This document shows positions 58,604-64,000 of a stretch of DNA of 64,000 nucleotides, piece by piece. The stretch's first letter is position 1, and every line of letters starts with the position of its first letter. Below the pieces are notes generated by a model. The model ran no database searches. It had not been told where the DNA came from and saw only the letters and a program-made list of their open reading frames with translations. The DNA is from Albugo candida (taxonomy: Eukaryota > Oomycota > Peronosporomycetes > Albuginales): positions 434,001 through 498,000 of the forward strand of contig JBDOQK010000003.1 in assembly GCA_040437565.1 (NCBI GenBank), in the 5' to 3' direction. The translations under genes were made by a program, and so were the position numbers.

Positions 58604-58978
58604 ATGAATTGTCTCCACCTTCCAGCTATCGTCACGTATTTGGTGCTTCTAAGTGCAACGGAAGCTCAATTTCGAAATCAGGAACTCGATACTGGAGTGA
58701 TAACCGGAGTAGCACCACCAACAAACTACAATTCCTATAATCAAGCGGCACAGGTGGGATGGGTACCTCCCAACACAGCTTATCCCTACAATGTAGTCAC
58801 ACCTCCTACTTACTCCAACATTAATGGAAATAATAATCCTGGAAGCCTTACCGCTATGGTGGATCCAGCAAGCAGCTATCATGTACCTAGAGCGAGATCG
58901 TCTGCATCCAGATTATCATCGCATTTATTTGCTTTTTCTATCTCGATACTCTCAGCCGGATTTTATTTTTTGCTTTAG
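58604..58978 (+). CDS. Small secreted, probably GPI-anchored Asn/Pro/Tyr-rich protein
   Basis: 124 residues, single exon, ATG at 58604. A signal peptide (MNCLHLPAIVTYLVLLSATEA) is followed by a mature region rich in Asn, Pro, Tyr, Gly and Thr with no cysteine, then a Ser/Arg segment and a hydrophobic C-terminus (LFAFSISILSAGFYFLL). Signal plus hydrophobic tail fits a GPI-anchor signal; an ordinary membrane tail is the alternative. No homologue recognised. It may be a cell-surface or wall protein, and in a pathogen it could face the host. Confidence 0.65.
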   Translation: MNCLHLPAIVTYLVLLSATEAQFRNQELDTGVITGVAPPTNYNSYNQAAQVGWVPPNTAYPYNVVTPPTYSNINGNNNPGSLTAMVDPASSYHVPRARSSASRLSSHLFAFSISILSAGFYFLL

Positions 58979-59048
58979 ACATTATCCATATATTTAAATT
59001 TCAATACACACCGGTTTTCTGAAAGACACTATTCATGCAAACTAACAC

Positions 59049-59853
59049 TTAATTTGTGTAAGGAATGACAGCTTCATGGTCTTCCCACTGAATTGTGGCT
59101 ACGATCGCATCGACTTGCGATTCGAATGTGATAGATCTACTCAATTCAACGGCAAGTTGCGATCGAATGAGACCAAAATTCGGTTCTCTGCCTTTTAAGA
59201 AGTGCTTGCTAGAGAATTGATGATACAGTCGTCCAGTAGACGCAGAGATGCGCAATTCCGCGGGCTGAAATGGAAACCATAAGTCTCCGCCGCCATATCG
59301 CAACATCCATCTTTCTCTTTTACAATCTTTGCTCAGTTCATCGAAAACGATCGGTCGATCAGCACATTTGATGTAATTCATTTCTTTCCCACATGGTGAA
59401 CTAAACGGATACTCAAGCAAAATAGCTCGATCGTCGATGCTTTGTTCGGGTTCATTTGGACGGATATTTGAAAAAAAGAAGCGTAAGAACTTGGCGCTCT
59501 TGAGCGACGTTGCGATATTCTTGGGCTTGGTATCCTCCAAGAATAGTCGACCCTAGAACACGGTGCTTGAATTCCACCACGATCTAAAAACCATTTTCAT
59601 CACTCACCTGTAAGTCGATGTAGTAAAAGTAGCGACGATGTGCCGCGTGCTTGTTGTAGAATTCCTCGCTATCGACAGAAAATCGTGATAGAAAATAGCT
59701 TTACTCGACAGCAACCAACCTTTTAATCTCGCGCAATTGCTTCAATTCCAAGTACTTGTCTTCATTGCTTGATTCCGTCGTGGAATCAGAATGTGCTCTC
59801 TGAGCCCAAACGTATCGTATGGGGCGTGCGCATTTTTGATGGAATTTAAGCAT
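59049..59853 (-). CDS. UPF0598 (C8orf82-type) protein
   Basis: Exons 59720-59853, 59608-59668 and 59049-59552 join in frame to 232 residues through introns of 51 and 55 nt. Diagnostic motifs: RRYFYYIDLQGRLFLEDTKP, KFLRFFFSNIRPNE, YPFSSPCGKEMNYIKCADRP, RYGGGDLWFPFQPAELR. These match the human C8orf82 family throughout. Animal members are reported as mitochondrial; the basic N-terminus here (MLKFHQKCARPIRYVWAQRA) could be a targeting signal. Function unknown. Confidence 0.88.
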
Positions 59854-59958
59854 AACAGCAAAAAGATTATGACCAATATACCAGTCTTTCTATTAGCGAC
59901 AAGACTTTCTATAAAAATATACAGCTGAGATGCGCACCATACAATCGCTCTGCGTCCC

Positions 59959-62473
59959 TCATTCCAGACCGAATCCGGTGATTTCCATTTGTATCACAAG
60001 CGAGACATAATTTGCCAAGTCTTCGCAAGATGCATAAATGGGCAGATCAATTCGGTTGAAACATGTGTGCGCCCGCGGAAACATTTTATAACTTGACTCG
60101 GATGCAGCCACTAGTTGTATCGTAAATGGATGAATGTATCCGCTAGCACTCATCAATGCCCGAAAGCCTTCGACAGGAACGTGTGATGAGCCAGTTGCAA
60201 ATTGAAGCAATCGTGCGCGTTCTTCATCGGAGAATCCTCGAAGCACATTCCAGAACCAATCGATGACATTTTTCTCTTCCGCAAATTGTTTTGGCTGTGT
60301 GCTTTCGTTTGCAAGATGCCGAACAATCGTTTGACGTTGCCAATCATCAACATCAATGACCGGGAGACCACACAAAAAGAAATCAAGCTCCTGATAGTCG
60401 AAAACGGCCAGGAGCGATCGTGGAATGACTTCGTGCAAACCAGCCAAAAGTTCACTTAGCTGAGCCGAAACAGATCCCATCATCTTATGCTGGAGCACCA
60501 AAGCCAGATATTCGTGCTTGTTGCTATCGGTGACATCAATGTCACGCCCATTTGCTATCAGATCAATGACTTGGTCGGAGCCTTCTTCTTGAATGCTGAA
60601 TGTAAGACAGAGAGCTTCGACATTTGTGTTGTCACGGAGCCAGATACAATTTTTATACAGTTCTTGATCCAAGAATTCCAAATCAGAAAATGAAATTGGG
60701 ACTCCAAGGAAATGTTTGAGAAGCGGTAGAGCAAATCTCACTTCAAAGACGAGTGATTCCAAAATGGCTTTACCAAACAGTCGACCGGCAACTCGAAAAT
60801 AGGTCAAATGATCGGCAACGACTTTAGCAGAGTTAGGATTGATCCAATAGCTCATATTTTCAGCGTGTGTTGTGACAAATAGTCCGAAATCTGCACGAAA
60901 TAGCTCATTACACAGCAGAGAAAACCACTCACGAAGAAGACCCCCCGCATCAAGCGCGGGCTCGTTCACAAATTCAATCCTTAAGTGCTCTCTTAATTGC
61001 GTATGAGTCATGGAATGATGGAGTTGTGCAATGGAGTCTTGCAAGATATAATCTCGACGAATCATGATGTGAAATACCGAGTCCATGAAATGCACAGATC
61101 GTTTTGTAATTTNNNNNNNNNNNNNNNNNNNNNNNNNNNNNNNNNNNNNNNNNNNNNNNNNNNNNNNNNNNNNNNNNNNNNNNNNNNNNNNNNNNNNNNN
61201 NNNNNNNNNNNNCAAATGATCGGCAACGACTTTAGCAGAGTTAGGATTGATCCAATAGCTCATATTTTCAGCGTGTGTTGTGACAAATAGTCCGAAATCT
61301 GCACGAAATAGCTCATTACACAGCAGAGAAAACCACTCACGAAGAAGACCCCCCGCATCAAGCGCGGGCTCGTTCACAAATTCAATCCTTAAGTGCTCTC
61401 TTAATTGCGTATGAGTCATGGAATGATGGAGTTGTGCAATGGAGTCTTGCAAGATATAATCTCGACGAATCATGATGTGAAATACCGAGTCCATGAAATG
61501 CACAGATCGTTTTGTAATTTTCTTCAAAAACCAACGTTTTTTGCTCCGGAATTGTAACGAAACAAGACCTTCCAAATCAATTTCCATCTCATTTAGCATT
61601 TTTTCTTCTTCTTGATCGATTGGGATAGTGGCCGTGTCGGTTTGTTTCCATTGCAATCGACCATCGATCCCTCGTTCAGTGAAATACCCCATCGACATCC
61701 CATTCTTTCGACGGACTTGTTCTGCGATGGAGCCTTCCAATTCACTTTCTTGTGGGTATTTTTTCAAAAATGTATTTGTCCGAAGCTTTTGCAAAAGCGA
61801 ATCCGTATGAGCACTCCTTGAAGCTTGGAATGACTGCGGTGTACGTATCCATATGAAATTACCATTTGGCAATGCAACTCGTTGCCACAATTTTCGACGT
61901 TGCGCTCCACGTTGTCGTTGCGAAAACCTTTTTTGTTGTGTATGGTGAGAATTCATATGTCGATATCGAAGAGCGCGTTGTCGACTTGTGAACGGTATAA
62001 CTGCACGACCACCATCTTGACTCACGGCAGTTTTGCTTTGATCGAGCCCAGCCGAGTCTGTCGATGACTTTTGCGACGTCATTGCCTTGTTGTTGCTGGC
62101 TGAGAGCTCATTATTCAAATCGATGTACGAGGGCCTTGGACTCGTGATTTGACTTGGAGATATAGTGAAAGCTATACAGTGGTAGAAATGAGGTGTTTTA
62201 ATAAGAGCGATCGCTTTACATACCATCTTTTGGAGTACCACAAAGATGACATTTTGTGACTGTGGGATGGTTTTTATGGGCACAAACTATACAGTCCCAC
62301 TCAACCTGCCCTTCTTCTAATATGGTGTCTTCTAATTCCTCACGCAAAAGAGGATCTAAATTGATCGATGAAGGAAGTGCTTGAGATGCAAATACTTTAT
62401 TTCGACATGCAATCGCTACGATCGCTGCTATAATGATCAAACAAAGCGGGAGTAGCGCGATTAGAATGTCCAT
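59959..62473 (-). CDS. Membrane-anchored HECT ubiquitin ligase with RanBP2-type zinc finger
   Basis: Exons 62224-62473 and 59959-62171 (52-nt intron) give 684 residues with the overlap collapsed. Residues 4-22 form a transmembrane segment (LIALLPLCLIIIAAIVAIA). At about 57-80 there is a RanBP2-type zinc finger (WDCIVC, ten residues, CHLC), which in other proteins binds ubiquitin or RNA. A basic, low-complexity stretch follows (RQRALRYRH, QQKRFSQRQRGAQRRKLWQR). The C-terminal HECT domain covers the last 370 residues: EPALDAGGLLREWFSLLC, YFRVAGRLFGKAILE, and the catalytic cysteine in PRAHTCFNRIDLP. It should transfer ubiquitin to membrane-proximal targets. Confidence 0.9.
60805..61520. repeat. 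Assembly artefact inside the HECT gene: 308-bp overlap around a 100-N gap
   Basis: Bases 60805-61112 equal 61213-61520 (offset 408), with N at 61113-61212. Collapsing gives one uninterrupted HECT domain; the apparent half-duplicated HECT domain is not real. Confidence 0.92.
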
Positions 62474-62769
62474 ATAAGCGCAGAATTATCGAACTGTATG
62501 CTGATACGTGAATAAGGTGTGCATGCAATTTATAAACGAGCAGACTTTACAGTAGAAGGGATACAGCGTTAACAAATTTATCCTCTGGTTCGTTTCGACG
62601 CTTATAAGTTATGGCAGACGCTGATAGGACTCTGCATTGGGTTGTCGGTTTGCCTGAACCCGTCTCGTGGTAGTTCAACAAGAAAACGGACAGCGAGCAG
62701 AAACGTTTATACTAAGTAAGGCTGCCAGAAGCTTTTATGAATGTATCTGAAGCCAGTTTGTGTGTGTAG
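62474..62769. other. Intergenic region
   Basis: About 296 bp between the HECT gene start and the sugar kinase stop, both on the minus strand. It should hold the HECT promoter and the terminator region of the kinase gene. No specific motif was assigned. Confidence 0.4.
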
Positions 62770-64000
62770 CTACTCGTCAGTTGGTGGAATCTTCTGCTTC
62801 TCGTTTGCGTTCCACGACGAAATCCAAGTGTTGAGAACATCTGGTGCAAATATCAAGCCTTCCTGTGCGCACTTGGCTGTGGCCACATTGCAAGCAAAAG
62901 CCGCAGCTTGATGTATACTTGAGCTTTTTACGAGTGATGCTATCGTTGCACCAATGAATGTATCTCCCGCACCTACAGAATCGACAACTTTTGACAGAGA
63001 TTTAGTTGGCGTGTAGTGGGTCACTTTGCTTGAAGATGTGATGTAATAGACGCCCTCAGAACCCCATGGACAAAATATCGCTTTTGAAAACTGCAAATTT
63101 TCGCGTCGCATTTCATTCAGAAATCGTGTTGCAGTCTCCATCCTCAACTTACTTTGAACAAAATCCTTCGATACGAATGCGAAATCTGAAAGAGCCACTA
63201 GTCTATTCGAATACAAAGTTATCAAAAGTCCATCCACTGGTTTGATCAACGCTGTTGATTACTCTTTGCCGTAATTCCAATCCTGGCGCAGTGACTCAAT
63301 CTCGACAGAAATGATAAAGCATCCCAACAAGCGATACGAACGAAGAAATCGCACCATCTCCAGCACATTCACCATATCTCTACCTTCAAAATGGAACCAT
63401 TGATTCGGGATGCTTGTTCTGGTAAAGTACGTTTCGATTTGATGTTTGAATTGCTCAACTGAAAGCTCTGGTAAACTCCGCGAATGCACAATAGTTCTGC
63501 TACCAGTCTCCTCGCTTGATACGATGTACTTCGTTTACAGCAATCATCGGATAAGAACATCACTATGGCGTTTCAAAGCGTATACTTACGGATGTGGGCA
63601 ACGATCCAGTTTGTAGTATCTGACAGTTGGAGCAATCGATACCTACTTGCTCTAATTCGTTAAATATAAACGCAGCATCGCGATCGATTATCGGATCAGT
63701 ACAGGTCCCAATCCATTTGCACGAATTATTAACGAGTTGGGCGCACACAACCTAATAGAAATTGATGGGAATTCAATTAGTCAGCGTAATTCTACTCACA
63801 AGTGCATTTGTCCCATTGCCTCCTCTGTGCGTAGAGAGCGGCGTCATTGATAAGACAGCATTTTTAGTTCCTCTGACCTTCTTTTCGTTGTTCTGATCGC
63901 TCGAATCTATTTATAAAGAATATCTTTATCAAACATCATAAATTAACACTAAGCACCTTTGTATCCTCTAAAGTCTCAAACTTTAGAACAAATCACTTCG
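62770..64000 (-). CDS. Ketohexokinase-like PfkB sugar kinase (5' end outside window)
   Basis: Exons read from the right edge: 63957-64000 (partial), 63878-63906 (29 nt), 63800-63824 (25 nt), 63590-63751, 63263-63528 and 62770-63202. Joined, they give LEDTKIRAIRTTKRRGGNGT, a typical PfkB substrate-binding start, then PTSYIVSSEETGSRTIVHSR, WFHFEGRD, ADFAFVSKDF-like SDFAFVSKDF, CPWGSEG and the catalytic signature DSVGAGDTFIGATIA. The HFEGR and VSKDF motifs are those of ketohexokinase, which phosphorylates fructose at C1. The first about 20-30 residues are missing. Introns are 48-61 nt; the two micro-exons are needed to keep the RRGGN motif in frame. Confidence 0.85.

Noticed and set aside
60805-61520. 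HECT protein with a partly duplicated HECT domain
   Set aside because: The duplication coincides with the gap overlap; collapsing it gives a normal single HECT domain.
1-64000. tRNA, rRNA or CRISPR features
   Set aside because: No cloverleaf-like sequence, rRNA core or regularly spaced short repeats were recognised on either strand by eye.

Overview
The window reads as nuclear DNA of an oomycete, most likely a compact, AT-rich obligate plant pathogen such as a white blister rust (Albugo type). This is inferred from dense intron-poor genes, very short introns (nearly all 42-69 nt, GT-AG), the eukaryotic gene content, and a repeat-rich flank carrying secreted effector-like genes, one with an RxLR-like motif. 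No tRNA, rRNA, CRISPR array or bacterial-type signal was recognised.

Bases 1-18960 are a gene-poor accessory region made of a tandem unit of about 8.1 kb. Unit A is cut by the left window edge and unit B starts near 9665. Each unit carries a minus-strand secreted or membrane protein gene (1639-2346; 11253-11915) whose coding part has diverged far more than its flanks, decayed coding stretches of unknown origin, and at its right end a gene for a secreted protein. That last gene is whole in unit B (18062-18955, RKLR at residues 55-58) and degraded in unit A. Unit B also holds a 516-bp inverted-repeat element with 8-bp target duplications (16486-17001), for which unit A keeps the empty site.

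Bases 19221-64000 are a housekeeping region with closely packed genes: R3H-SUZ RNA-binding protein; URB1 (ribosome biogenesis) divergent from an M3 oligopeptidase; F-box/SPRY protein; an ARF guanine-exchange factor with Sec7 and PH domains; a triple MABP-like protein; a TPS/TPP-like protein lacking several catalytic residues; an ER FKBP; chaperonin CCT6; a kinesin; a double-domain cathepsin Z; an MMTAG2-like protein; FAD synthase; a divergent actin-related protein; a small GPI-type secreted protein; a UPF0598 protein; a membrane-anchored HECT ubiquitin ligase; and a ketohexokinase-like sugar kinase running off the right edge. The genes serve general cell functions and do not form one pathway.

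The assembly has ten runs of exactly 100 N. Every one is flanked by an exact direct repeat (8 to 1461 bp) of the sequence on its other side, so the gaps look like unmerged contig overlaps rather than missing DNA. Gene models were read with those duplications collapsed; doing so restores continuous frames in URB1, CCT6, the cathepsin and the HECT gene, and it removes an apparent tandem copy at 8739-10199.
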